From contig NZ_CP078076.1 of the NCBI RefSeq assembly GCF_023101165.1, positions 434,001 to 498,000 on the forward strand: a stretch of 64,000 bases of DNA, given 5' to 3'. The notes under the pieces were generated by a model that worked only from the letters and a program-made list of their open reading frames with translations, made no database searches and had not been told where the DNA came from. Below are positions 54,839-62,977 of the stretch, piece by piece. The translations under genes were made by a program, and so were the position numbers. The stretch comes from Microbacterium sufflavum (lineage in GTDB: Bacteria; Actinomycetota; Actinomycetes; Actinomycetales; Microbacteriaceae). How positions within the stretch are numbered: the first letter of the stretch is position 1; every line of letters begins with the position of its first letter.

Positions 54839-55819
54839 TCAGCCGCGACGGACCTCGGCGTGCGGCATGCGCTCGGCCATGATCCGCACCGCCTCGGGAT
54901 TGTCGTCGACCAGCACCGCGTCACGGCCCAGCGCCGACGCCACCGCCCCGGTCGTGCCGCTGCCCGCGAAGAGGTCGAGCACGCGATCGCCCGGACGGCT
55001 CGACGCCGTGACGATGCGCCGCAGGATCCCCTCGGGCTTCTGCGTCGGATAGCCCGTCTTCTCGCGACCCGTGGTGGGGACGATGGTGTGCCACCACACG
55101 TCGGTGGGGAGCTTGCCGCGCGCCGCCTTCTCCGCCGTGACCAGACCGGGAGCCATGTACGGCTCGCGGTCGACGTCGTCGGAGTTGAACACGTACGTGC
55201 GCGGGTTCTTCACGTACACCAGGATCGTGTCGTGCTTGGTGGGCCAGCGCCGCCGCGACTTCGCCCCGTAGTCGTAGGCCCAGATCAGCTCGTTGAGGAA
55301 GCAGTCCCGCCCGAACACCGCGTCGAGCATCACCTTGGCGTAGTGCGCCTCCCGGTAGTCGAGGTGCAGATACAGCGTGCCGTCGTCGCCCAGCAGCCGC
55401 CACGCCTCCTCCAGCCGCGGCATCAGGAAGGCGCCGTAGTCGTCGAAGCTGTCGTCGTACGCGCGCAGCATGCCCCGCACCCGCTCGTACGCGTGGCCGT
55501 GGAACCCGTGCCGCACCTCGGCCTCGGTCGTCGCGGGTCCGGAAGTCCGCGGATCTGCCTCCGCATCAGGCCCGTCGGCACCGGGGGCCTCCGGGTCGGC
55601 GGGGTCGTGAGGAGTCGTGAACGTCCGCCGTGCGGTCACGACCTGCCGCTCGCGCGCCCGCCCGGTGTTGAACGGCGGATCGAGGTACACCAGCGTGAAC
55701 GATCCGGACGGCAGGGTCGCGGCGACGGCGAGGTTGTCGCCCTCCACGATCTCGACCGCACCCCGCGGCGCCCCCTCCGCGGCGACGGGACGGCCCGCGC
55801 CCGCGTCCGAGGTCGTCAC
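54839..55819 (-). CDS. Orphan DNA methyltransferase (N4/N6 type, beta class)
   Basis: Protein of 326 residues. Catalytic motif IV is DPPFNTG (about 47-53) and the SAM-binding motif I is DLFAGSGTTG (about 282-291), so the order is catalytic first, SAM site last, as in beta-class enzymes. An acidic, Pro/Ala-rich stretch (about 71-101) interrupts the fold. I chose the GTG at 55819, which overlaps the lipoate ligase stop by 4 bases, rather than a GTG at 55837. No restriction endonuclease is nearby, so a housekeeping or epigenetic role is possible. Target sequence unknown. Confidence 0.9.
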   Translation of the reverse strand: MTTSDAGAGRPVAAEGAPRGAVEIVEGDNLAVAATLPSGSFTLVYLDPPFNTGRARERQVVTARRTFTTPHDPADPEAPGADGPDAEADPRTSGPATTEAEVRHGFHGHAYERVRGMLRAYDDSFDDYGAFLMPRLEEAWRLLGDDGTLYLHLDYREAHYAKVMLDAVFGRDCFLNELIWAYDYGAKSRRRWPTKHDTILVYVKNPRTYVFNSDDVDREPYMAPGLVTAEKAARGKLPTDVWWHTIVPTTGREKTGYPTQKPEGILRRIVTASSRPGDRVLDLFAGSGTTGAVASALGRDAVLVDDNPEAVRIMAERMPHAEVRRG

Positions 55820-56865
55820 GGCACCCGGTGCAGCCACGCGTCGGTGGAGAACTTCGACTCCACCAGAGCCTCGGCGTCGGCGTACTCCTCCGGCGTGATC
55901 GTGCCGTCTTCGGCGGACGTGAGCGAGCGGAACGTCTCCACGAACCGGTCGATGATCTCCGCCCGCTCGAGCCCGGTCTGGCTGCGCAGCGGGTCGACGC
56001 GCTTCGCCGCCGACGTGGTGCCCTTGTCGCTGAGCTTCTCGCGGCCGATGCGCAGCACCTCGGTCATCACCTGACCGTCGATGTCGTACGACAGCGTCGC
56101 GTGGTGCAGCACCCCGCCGTTGGCGAGACGCTTCTGCGCGGCGCCGCCGATCTTGCCAGTGGGGCTCGCGATGTCGTTGAGCGGCTGGTACACCGCGTCG
56201 ATGCCGAGCGAGCGCAGCGCCTGCAGCACCCAGTCGTCCAGGAACGCGTAGGAGTCGGCGAAGGTCATGCCCGCCACGAGCGACGCCGGCACGTACAGCG
56301 AGTAGGTGATGATCTGGCCGGCCGCCATGAGCATGGCCCCGCCGCCGGAGATGCGGCGCACCACGTCGAACCCGTGCCGGGCCGCGCCCTCAGGGTCGAC
56401 CTCGTTGCGGTACGACTGGAACGAGCCGATCACGACCGCCGACTCGTCCCACTCCCAGATGCGCAGCGTGGGACGACGACGCCCCTCGCCCACGCGCGAC
56501 GTGAGCACCTCGTCGAGCGCGAGGTTCATGCGCGGGGAGACGGCCCTGTCGTGCACGATCTCCCAGTCGAAGTCGCGCCAGCCCGGCGCGGTGACCAGGG
56601 CACGTCGCACGGCGGTGCCGACCGCCTCCGGCGTGAAGCCGAGCAGCTGCGCCCCCTCGGGGAGGGCCCCGCGGACGGCGGCCGCGATCGCGGAGGCGTC
56701 GGACTCCACGGGCAGACCCTCGACCGCCGCATTGATGTCGTCGAGCGCCGAGTCCGGTTCCAGGAAGAAGTCGCCTGCGAGCCGGAACCGCGCGATCCGG
56801 TCGTTCTCCACCTCGAGGTCGACGACGACGAGCTTGCCCCCAGGGACCTTGTATTCACCGTGCAC
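55816..56865 (-). CDS. Lipoate-protein ligase with N-terminal accessory domain
   Basis: Protein of 349 residues that attaches lipoate (or octanoate) to E2 and H proteins. The catalytic domain (about 95-340) has RRISGGGAMLMAAGQIITYSL, with the RRxSGGG motif, and the lysine region SPTGKIGGAAQKRLANG. The N-terminal 70 residues (GEYKVPGGKLVVVDLEVEND, then RLAGDFFLEP) match the accessory domain that is C-terminal in the E. coli-type enzyme, so the order is swapped. TAAGCT (56872-56877) ends 6 bases before the GTG start. Coupled to the methyltransferase downstream. Confidence 0.88.
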   Translation of the reverse strand: MHGEYKVPGGKLVVVDLEVENDRIARFRLAGDFFLEPDSALDDINAAVEGLPVESDASAIAAAVRGALPEGAQLLGFTPEAVGTAVRRALVTAPGWRDFDWEIVHDRAVSPRMNLALDEVLTSRVGEGRRRPTLRIWEWDESAVVIGSFQSYRNEVDPEGAARHGFDVVRRISGGGAMLMAAGQIITYSLYVPASLVAGMTFADSYAFLDDWVLQALRSLGIDAVYQPLNDIASPTGKIGGAAQKRLANGGVLHHATLSYDIDGQVMTEVLRIGREKLSDKGTTSAAKRVDPLRSQTGLERAEIIDRFVETFRSLTSAEDGTITPEEYADAEALVESKFSTDAWLHRVP

Positions 56866-56898
56866 GACTCCAGCTTAAGGCGCGCCGTGCCGCGCGGG

Positions 56899-57636
56899 TC
56901 AGCCGCCGAGCACCACCACGCGCTCCCCCGCGCGGATGGGCGTGGAGTAGCGGTTGCCCGGTGGCGGCAGCGGGCACACGAACTGGTCGGAGAACGCGCA
57001 CGGCGGCAGGTAGGCGCGCGTGAAGTCGAGCACCGCCGTCCCGTCCTCGGCGGGCTCGTCGATCGGGAGGAAACGGAACCGGTACGTCTCCAGGCCGCTG
57101 GTGCCGTCGGAGAACACCGCGCTCAGCGTGCCCTGGCCGGTGCGGGTGACCGTGAGGGTGTGCGGGGCTCCGGCGAGCGTGAAGTGCAGGCGCCCCGCCA
57201 CGTCCGTCTCGCGCGAGGCGCCGTCGACCGAGGTCACCAGGATCCGCTCGCCCGGCGTCGGCTCGAACGTGGCGGGCAGCCGCCACCGCTCGTCCGGGGC
57301 GTAGGCGTCGATCGCCGTGAACCACTCCCGCTGCGGGCGCGCGGGGTTCCACACGCGCAGCGCGATCGCTCCGTTGCGGTCGAACACGCGCAGCTCGCGG
57401 CGACCGAGGCGCAGGGTCTGGGTGCCACGGAGGGTGACGCTCGACCCCGCCTGACCGAGCTCGGTGCCGCGGATGCCATCGTCGCCGGCGAGGGCCCAGA
57501 GCCCGGGGATGCCGTCGACGGCCGCGGGCTCGCTGATGAGCCAGTTCGTGGACTCGAGCGCGGACGGCCCGTACTCCGCGCCGGCGTAGCGCTCGCGCGC
57601 CGCATGCCATTCGTGCCAGTCGCTCCGGAAACCCAT
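56899..57636 (-). CDS. DUF1684 protein
   Basis: Protein of 245 residues matching DUF1684. It has an N-terminal amphipathic helix (SDWHEWHAARERYAG), a beta-rich core, and the family's C-terminal block DFTRAYLPPCAFSDQFVCPLPPPGNRY. The function is unknown. I chose the ATG at 57636, which has GGGAGG about 10 bases upstream; the longer frame gives an Arg-rich, unlikely N-terminus. It lies 33 bases after the lipoate ligase on the opposite-facing side of that gene's promoter, in the same direction. Confidence 0.85.
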   Translation of the reverse strand: MGFRSDWHEWHAARERYAGAEYGPSALESTNWLISEPAAVDGIPGLWALAGDDGIRGTELGQAGSSVTLRGTQTLRLGRRELRVFDRNGAIALRVWNPARPQREWFTAIDAYAPDERWRLPATFEPTPGERILVTSVDGASRETDVAGRLHFTLAGAPHTLTVTRTGQGTLSAVFSDGTSGLETYRFRFLPIDEPAEDGTAVLDFTRAYLPPCAFSDQFVCPLPPPGNRYSTPIRAGERVVVLGG

Positions 57637-57771
57637 CGCCGCGCGCCCTCCCGTCCCTGCTGCGGATGAGCCGAATCTAGGTCGCCGACGCCGGGCGCGG
57701 CGCGCTCGCGTCACACTCCTTCACCGCGCGTCATCCCGCGTCACAGTCCGCCTCGGTCGCGTGCGGGTGTG

Positions 57772-57847
57772 GGTGCGGACGGGCCGGTGCGGGTGCGAAA
57801 AGGGGCCCACGAGGTCGGGCGGAGGGCCGATAACGACCTCGCACCGG
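57772..57847. repeat. Possible diverged palindromic repeat, copy F
   Basis: GGTGCGA (57786-57792 region) is inverted as TCGCACC near 57839-57845, around a GGGCGGAGGGCC core and a GATAACGACC end resembling the reverse of copies A-D. It lies in the 235-base gap between the DUF1684 gene and the hydrolase stop, which holds no gene I can support. It may also serve as the hydrolase terminator. Confidence 0.35.
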
Positions 57848-57871
57848 GGTCGCCGCCCGGCAGCGGGGATG

Positions 57872-58726
57872 TCAGCGGGCGGGGATGTGCGCGTCGAGCC
57901 ACGCGAGCACGTCGGCGCGCACCTCGTCTTGCTGCTGCTCGTTGAAGATCTCGTGGCGGGCGTCGGGGTACACGAGGGTCGTGACGTCGGTGAGGCCCGA
58001 GCGGCGGCGGTACTCGTCGGCGAGCTTGTGGACGCTGCGCGGACCGCCGACCGGGTCGTCGCGGCCGACCAGGAGGAGCATCGGCAGGTCGCGGGCGAGG
58101 TGCTTCGCCGGGCGCCCGTAGAGCCGCGCCGCGTCGAGCGGACCGAACAGCTTCAGCAGGGGCACGCCCGTGGTGAGCGGGTCCTCCTCGAAGGACTTCC
58201 ACACCGCGGGGTCGCGGCTCAGCCACTCGTATCCGGTCGCGTCGTCGGCGGCCCACGCGGCGTTCAGCGGCGCGGGGTTCAACGACCGCGGGGTCCGCAG
58301 TGCCGAGCCGGAGAGGATCACCGCGTCGTACGCCTCGGCGTGCTCGTTCACGAGCATCTGCGCCAGGAACGACCCCCACGAGTGCCCGAGGAGCACGAGC
58401 GGCAGGCCGGGGTTCTCGTCGCGGATGATGCCGGTGAGCTGCCAGATCGCGTCCTTCGCCGCCCGGAGTCCGCCGGGGCCGAGCCGCCCCAGCTTCTCGG
58501 GGTCGCCGTGCTGACGCAGACCGGTGCGCCCGTGGCCGCGGTGGTCGTCGGCGTACACGTGGAAGCCCGCGCCGGTGAGCGCGGCGATCAGCGCGGGATA
58601 GCGGCCGGCGTGCTCGCCCACGCCGTGCAGCAGCTGCACGACGCCGCGGGGCTCGCCCGCAGCCGGGTGGACGTCGTAGACGATGGCGATGCCGTGGGAA
58701 TCGGTGAACTCGCGGGTGTCGGTCAC
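57872..58726 (-). CDS. Alpha/beta hydrolase (monoacylglycerol lipase-like)
   Basis: Serine hydrolase of 284 residues. The nucleophile lies in LGHSWGSF (about 113-120), the oxyanion region is LLHGVGEHAGRY, and the acid and His of the triad lie in GRDDPVGG and DARHEIFNE. The HGxGEHxGRY motif is typical of monoacylglycerol lipases and lysophospholipases. No signal peptide, so cytoplasmic. TAGGGT (58733-58738) ends 6 bases before the GTG start, fitting a leaderless message. Confidence 0.88.
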   Translation of the reverse strand: MTDTREFTDSHGIAIVYDVHPAAGEPRGVVQLLHGVGEHAGRYPALIAALTGAGFHVYADDHRGHGRTGLRQHGDPEKLGRLGPGGLRAAKDAIWQLTGIIRDENPGLPLVLLGHSWGSFLAQMLVNEHAEAYDAVILSGSALRTPRSLNPAPLNAAWAADDATGYEWLSRDPAVWKSFEEDPLTTGVPLLKLFGPLDAARLYGRPAKHLARDLPMLLLVGRDDPVGGPRSVHKLADEYRRRSGLTDVTTLVYPDARHEIFNEQQQDEVRADVLAWLDAHIPAR

Positions 58727-58735
58727 GCTGCGACC

Positions 58736-59479
58736 CTACCGGTCGCGCCCCGCGAGCGCGTCCCTGATCGCGACCGCGATGTCGCGGTCGGTGACCTCGT
58801 AGCCGCCCACGCCGTCGGACGCCGAGCCCATGCGCACGCCGCCCTCGGCGACGACCGTGCGCTTGGCGGAGAAGTGGAGCGCGTCGATGCCGGTCTCGGC
58901 GAGCACGGGGGCACTCGCGACGTCGACGCCGCTGCCGGCCATGACCTCGATCGCGCCCTCGGCCGCGGCGACCAGGGCGCGCAGCGTGTCGATGCCGTCG
59001 ATCGCGGCGGACGCTCCGCCCGAGGTGAGCACGCGGCGCAGCCCGAGCTCGCGCGCGGTGCGGAGCGTGGCGACCGGGTCGGCGGTCACGTCGATGGCGC
59101 GGTGCAGCGTGACGGGTGCTCCCCCGGCGGCGTCGCGGAGACGGGCGACGGCCTCGCGGTCGAGGCGGCCGGCGGCGTCGAGCACGCCGATCACGACGCC
59201 CGCGGCCCCCGCGGCGATCGCGTGGCGCACGTCGCGCTCGGCGACCGCGAGCTCGTCGGCGTCGTAGTGGAAGTCGCCGGCGCGCGGACGGATCAGCACG
59301 TGCACCTCCGGGCCGTCGGCGGCGGCGGCGAGCGCGAGCTCCACGGTCCCGGGCGAGGGGGTGAGGCCGCCGAGCGCGAGGGCCGTGGCAAGCTCGACAC
59401 GGGCGGCGCCGATCTCTGCGGCGATGCGCACTCCGGCGGGGTCCTGGACGGCGAGTTCGAGAGCGAGGGTACGGGTCAC
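58736..59479 (-). CDS. cutC: CutC-family TIM-barrel protein
   Basis: Protein of 247 residues with the CutC pattern: LELAVQDPAGVRIAAEIGAARVELATALALGGLTPS, VHVLIRPRAGDFHYDADEL, and HFSAKRTV near the C-terminus. CutC was linked to copper tolerance, but that role is disputed and the reaction is unknown. No copper genes are nearby. It starts 9 bases upstream of the hydrolase start region on the same strand. CAGAAT ends 6 bases before the GTG. Confidence 0.9.
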   Translation of the reverse strand: MTRTLALELAVQDPAGVRIAAEIGAARVELATALALGGLTPSPGTVELALAAAADGPEVHVLIRPRAGDFHYDADELAVAERDVRHAIAAGAAGVVIGVLDAAGRLDREAVARLRDAAGGAPVTLHRAIDVTADPVATLRTARELGLRRVLTSGGASAAIDGIDTLRALVAAAEGAIEVMAGSGVDVASAPVLAETGIDALHFSAKRTVVAEGGVRMGSASDGVGGYEVTDRDIAVAIRDALAGRDR

Positions 59480-59531
59480 CCGTCCATTCTGCCGGGTGGA
59501 TGCGCGACGGCCCGCCCACGACGCCCGAATA

Positions 59532-59548
59532 TTAGATAGACTAACTAA
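59532..59548. promoter_or_regulatory. AT-rich palindrome at the MarR gene start
   Basis: TTAGATAGACTAACTAA is symmetric at 14 of 17 positions and ends 2 bases before the marR-type ATG. It contains TAGACT (59537-59542), a likely -10 box. Its AT content stands out. Autorepression by the MarR protein is the simple reading. Confidence 0.6.
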
Positions 59549-59550
59549 GT

Positions 59551-59991
59551 ATGTCTGCGCCCGATGATCTCCTCGCCCTCACCGCCACAGACCTGCGCCT
59601 GGCCACGTTCCGGCTCGCCCGCCGCCTCCGCTGCGCCCGCGCCGCCGACACCATGAGCGACACCCAGCTCGCCGTGCTCGCCGATCTGCGCATGAACGGC
59701 CGGCGCACGATCTCCACCCTCGCCGAGCGCGAGCGCGTGACCGCCCCCTCCATGACCAGCATCGTCAACGGGCTCGAGGAGCAGGGCTACGTCGCCCGCA
59801 CGCCCGACGAGGACGACCGCCGGCGCGTGCAGGTCGACATCACGCCCGCCGGCGCCGAGATCGTGGTCGAGACCATCCGCCGCCGCGACGAGCTGCTGGC
59901 CGACATGCTCCGCGAGGTCGACTACACCGAGGCCGAGCTCGCGATCCTGCGCGATGCGAGCGCCCTGATGCGGAGGGTGGTCGAACGATGA
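59551..59991 (+). CDS. MarR-family regulator
   Basis: Winged-helix protein of 146 residues: ADTMSDTQLAVLADLRMNGRRTISTLAERERVTAPSMTSIVNGLEEQGYV, then the wing RTPDEDDRRRVQVDITPAG, flanked by dimerisation helices. It overlaps the MFS exporter gene by 4 bases and probably represses the pair until a toxic ligand appears. Start ATG lies just after the AT-rich palindrome; no ribosome site. Confidence 0.92.
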   Translation: MSAPDDLLALTATDLRLATFRLARRLRCARAADTMSDTQLAVLADLRMNGRRTISTLAERERVTAPSMTSIVNGLEEQGYVARTPDEDDRRRVQVDITPAGAEIVVETIRRRDELLADMLREVDYTEAELAILRDASALMRRVVER

Positions 59992-61331
59992 GCGCCATGT
60001 TCCGCTCGTTCGCGAACATCAACTACCGCATCTGGTTCGCGGGCGCCCTGGTCTCCAACGTCGGCGGCTGGATGCAGGCCACCGCGCAGGACTGGGTCGT
60101 GCTGACCGAGCTCACCGACAACGACGCGACCGCGATGGGCATCACGATGGCCCTCCAGTTCGGGCCGCCCCTCGTGCTCGTGAGCCTCACCGGCTGGGTG
60201 GCCGACCGCTTCGACCGCCGCCGCATCCTGCTCGCCACGCAGGGCTCGCTGCTCGCGCTCGCGATCGCCGTCGGCTCGCTGCTGCTGGCCGGCGTCATGA
60301 CACTGCCGATGATGTTCGCCTTCGCGCTCGGCTTCGGCATCGTCAACGCGTTCGACGCCCCGGCCCGCCAGGCCTTCGTGTCCGACATGGTCTCCGCCGC
60401 CGACACCTCGAACGCGGTCGCCCTCAACTCCGCCTCGTTCAACCTCGCCCGCATGGTGGGCCCGGCCGTGGGCGGACTCCTCATCGTCGCGATCGGCTCC
60501 GGGTGGGTGTTCATCGCCAACGCCGCCACCTTCCTCGCGATGATCCTGGCCCTGCTGCTGATGCGCGCGAACCTGCTCGCCCCGCGGCCCAAGCACCGCA
60601 ACCGGGGCGGGCTGGCCGAGGGCTTCCGCTACGTGTGGGCGCGCAGCGACCTCAAGGTCGTGTTCGTGACGGTGTTCCTGATCGGCGCGTTCGGCATGAA
60701 CTTCCCGATCTTCGCCTCCACCATGGCCCTCGAGTTCGGTGCGGGAGCCGACGGCTACGGGGTGCTCAGCTCGGTGCTCGCGATCGGCTCGCTGATCGGC
60801 GCGCTGCTCGCCGCCCGCCGCGACACCGCCCGCGTGCGGGTCGTGATCCTCGCCGCGGGCGGGTTCGGCATCGCCGCGTTCGTGTCGGCCGCCATGCCGA
60901 GCTACCTCGCCTACGCCGTGACCCTCACCTTCACGGGCTTCATGATCGTGACGCTGCTGACCACGGCGAACGGGTACGTGCAGATCACGACCGACCCGGC
61001 GCTGCGCGGACGCGTGCTGGCGCTGTACATGGCCGTGATCATGGGTTCGACCCCGGTCGGCGCGCCGATCGCCGGGTGGGTCGCCGACACGTTCGGCCCC
61101 CGCGCCGCGATCATGCTGGGCGGCACGGCGGGCTTCGTCGCGTGCGCCATCGGCGTGCTGTGGGTGCTCACCTCCGGGCGCCTGCACCGGCACGAGACCA
61201 GCCGCTTCCTGCTCACCCTCGACGAGACGCGGCCGCTGCGGGTCGTGCAGCCCGTCGAACCGGTCGACTTCACCGAGAAGGCGACCGTGACCACGCCGAT
61301 CCGCACGGTGCGCCGCGACGACGGCGAGTGA
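59988..61331 (+). CDS. MFS exporter (EntS-like, MFS_3 family)
   Basis: Twelve-helix transporter of 447 residues. It begins FRSFANINYRIWFAGALVSNVGGWMQATAQDWVVL, typical of the MFS_3 group that includes the enterobactin exporter EntS. The first cytoplasmic loop reads GWVADRFDRRRIL, and NAFDAPARQAFVSDMV follows helix 4. The C-terminal 50 residues are charged and cytoplasmic. Coupled to the MarR gene by ATGA, so probably an efflux pump for a drug or siderophore-like compound. Confidence 0.9.
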   Translation: MSAMFRSFANINYRIWFAGALVSNVGGWMQATAQDWVVLTELTDNDATAMGITMALQFGPPLVLVSLTGWVADRFDRRRILLATQGSLLALAIAVGSLLLAGVMTLPMMFAFALGFGIVNAFDAPARQAFVSDMVSAADTSNAVALNSASFNLARMVGPAVGGLLIVAIGSGWVFIANAATFLAMILALLLMRANLLAPRPKHRNRGGLAEGFRYVWARSDLKVVFVTVFLIGAFGMNFPIFASTMALEFGAGADGYGVLSSVLAIGSLIGALLAARRDTARVRVVILAAGGFGIAAFVSAAMPSYLAYAVTLTFTGFMIVTLLTTANGYVQITTDPALRGRVLALYMAVIMGSTPVGAPIAGWVADTFGPRAAIMLGGTAGFVACAIGVLWVLTSGRLHRHETSRFLLTLDETRPLRVVQPVEPVDFTEKATVTTPIRTVRRDDGE

Positions 61332-61391
61332 CGACCGCGGCGTTTTGTCAACGCCCTCCGCGTCATCCGCCCCGCGCCGTACGGTCGGGCC

Positions 61392-61670
61392 ATGGACGAC
61401 AACATGAGCACCCCCCATCCCCAGGACCCGGCCGAGGGCGCGCCCGACGTCGACGTGCCCCAGGAGGACGGCCAGGGCGACGGCACCGGCGGCGCGATCC
61501 AGGGCGACAGCTCCCGCGGCGAGTCGACCGGCGGCGCGATTCAGGGCAGCTCCGGCCCCGGTCACGCCCCGCTCGGCGGCTCGGAGAACACGGAGGACGA
61601 CCTCGCGGCGGACAACCCCGCCGAGGAGGACACCCTGAAGACGCTCGACCCGGACAACCCGCCGGCCTGA
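61392..61670 (+). CDS. Small acidic, disordered protein with repeated TGGAIQG
   Basis: Protein of 92 residues, rich in Asp, Glu, Gly and Pro, with no hydrophobic core. TGGAIQG occurs twice, about 18 residues apart (around 31-38 and 48-55). I do not recognise a family, but similar acidic small proteins occur in Microbacteriaceae. TACGGT (61380-61385) ends 6 bases before the ATG, fitting leaderless translation; an internal Met at residue 5 is possible. Confidence 0.65.
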   Translation: MDDNMSTPHPQDPAEGAPDVDVPQEDGQGDGTGGAIQGDSSRGESTGGAIQGSSGPGHAPLGGSENTEDDLAADNPAEEDTLKTLDPDNPPA

Positions 61671-61688
61671 GAGCTCCCGCAGACGGAA

Positions 61689-61727
61689 CCGCGGACGGGA
61701 CGACCGGAGACCGGTGCCCGTCCGCGG
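61689..61727. terminator. Bidirectional hairpin terminator
   Basis: CCGCGGACGGG (61689-61699) pairs with CCCGTCCGCGG (61717-61727), with an inner ACCGG/CCGGT pair, between convergent genes ending at 61670 and 61754. Confidence 0.7.
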
Positions 61728-61753
61728 ATCCTTCGCGTATGCGTGTGAGGGGC

Positions 61754-62977
61754 TCAGCCGGCCAGCACGAGCTTGAGCTGCTCGACCGCCCAGTCGAGCT
61801 CGGTCGCGCGGATCACGAGCGGCGGGGCGATGCGGATGGTCTGGCCGTGCGTGTCCTTCACGAGCACGCCCCGCTCGGACAGCTTCTCCGCGACCGCCCG
61901 GCCCGTCCCGATCGCCGGGTCGATGTCGACGCCGGCCCACAGCCCCGCGATGCGCACCGCAGTCACGCCGTGGCCGATGAGCGGCTGCAGCGCGGCCTCC
62001 AGGTGCGCGCCCAGAGCCCGTGCGCGCTCCTGGAACTCGCCCGTCTGCATCATCTCCACCACGCGCAGCCCGACCGCCGCCGCGAGCGGGTTGCCGCCGA
62101 ACGTCGACCCGTGCTCGCCCGGGCGGATCACGCCCAGCACGTCGCGGTCGCCCACCACGGCCGACACAGGGAGGATGCCGCCGCCGAGCGCCTTGCCGAG
62201 CAGGTACAGGTCGGGCACGACGCCCTCGCGGTCGCACGCGAACGTCTCGCCCACCCGGCCCAGTCCCGCCTGGATCTCGTCGGCGATGAACAGCACGTTC
62301 TTCGCGTCGCAGATCTCGCGGATGCGGCGCAGGTAGCCCTCCGGCGGGATCACGACCCCGGCCTCGCCCTGGATCGGCTCGACCAGCACGGCCGCGGTGT
62401 TCTCCGTGATCGCCGCCTCGATGGCGTCGGCGTCGGCGAACGGCACCCGGTCGAAGCCCGGCGTGTAGGGGCCGAAGTCGTCGTGCGCGGTCTCGTCGTC
62501 GCTGAAGCTCACGATGGTGGTGGTGCGCCCGTGGAAGTTGCCGTTGGCCACCACGATGCGCGCCTCGCCCTCGGGGATGCCCTTGACGCGGTAGCCCCAG
62601 GCGCGGGCGACCTTGATGCCGGTCTCCACGGCCTCGGCGCCGGTGTTCATCGGGAGCACGAGCTCCTTGCCGCACAGCTCGGCGAGCGCCGCGGCGAAGG
62701 GCTCGAGCGTGTCGCTCTGGAACGCCCGGCTCACCAGGGTCACGCGGCCGAGCTGCTCCGTGAGGGCGGCGACCAGGGCGGGGTGGCGGTGACCGAAGTT
62801 CACGGCCGAGTAGGCGGCGAGCAGGTCGAGGTAGCGCTTGCCCTCCACGTCGGTGACCCACGCGCCCTCGCCCCGCGCGATCATGACCGGCAGCGGGTGG
62901 TAGTTGTGCGCGACGTGCGGCTCCGCGTGCGCCGTGGCCTCAGCGGCCGCCGCGGTCACCGGCTCGACCGCGGTCAC
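61754..62977 (-). CDS. rocD: Ornithine aminotransferase RocD
   Basis: PLP-dependent class III aminotransferase of 407 residues converting ornithine to glutamate semialdehyde. It begins with the family-typical HNYHPLPVMIARGEGAWVTDVEGKRYLD. NTGAEAVETGIKVARAWGY, EPIQGEAGVVIPPEGYLR, IADEIQAGLGRVG and the PLP lysine in LLGKALGGGILPVSAV follow. The GTG at 62977 overlaps the upstream gene's stop by 4 bases, so I prefer it over a longer start. It forms an operon with the dimethylargininase-like gene and completes arginine-to-glutamate breakdown. Confidence 0.93.
   Translation of the reverse strand: MTAVEPVTAAAAEATAHAEPHVAHNYHPLPVMIARGEGAWVTDVEGKRYLDLLAAYSAVNFGHRHPALVAALTEQLGRVTLVSRAFQSDTLEPFAAALAELCGKELVLPMNTGAEAVETGIKVARAWGYRVKGIPEGEARIVVANGNFHGRTTTIVSFSDDETAHDDFGPYTPGFDRVPFADADAIEAAITENTAAVLVEPIQGEAGVVIPPEGYLRRIREICDAKNVLFIADEIQAGLGRVGETFACDREGVVPDLYLLGKALGGGILPVSAVVGDRDVLGVIRPGEHGSTFGGNPLAAAVGLRVVEMMQTGEFQERARALGAHLEAALQPLIGHGVTAVRIAGLWAGVDIDPAIGTGRAVAEKLSERGVLVKDTHGQTIRIAPPLVIRATELDWAVEQLKLVLAG

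Noticed and set aside
55820..55837. Earlier GTG start for the DNA methyltransferase
   Set aside because: The GTG at 55819 overlaps the lipoate ligase stop by 4 bases, the same coupling used repeatedly in this window, and the extra six residues add nothing recognisable.
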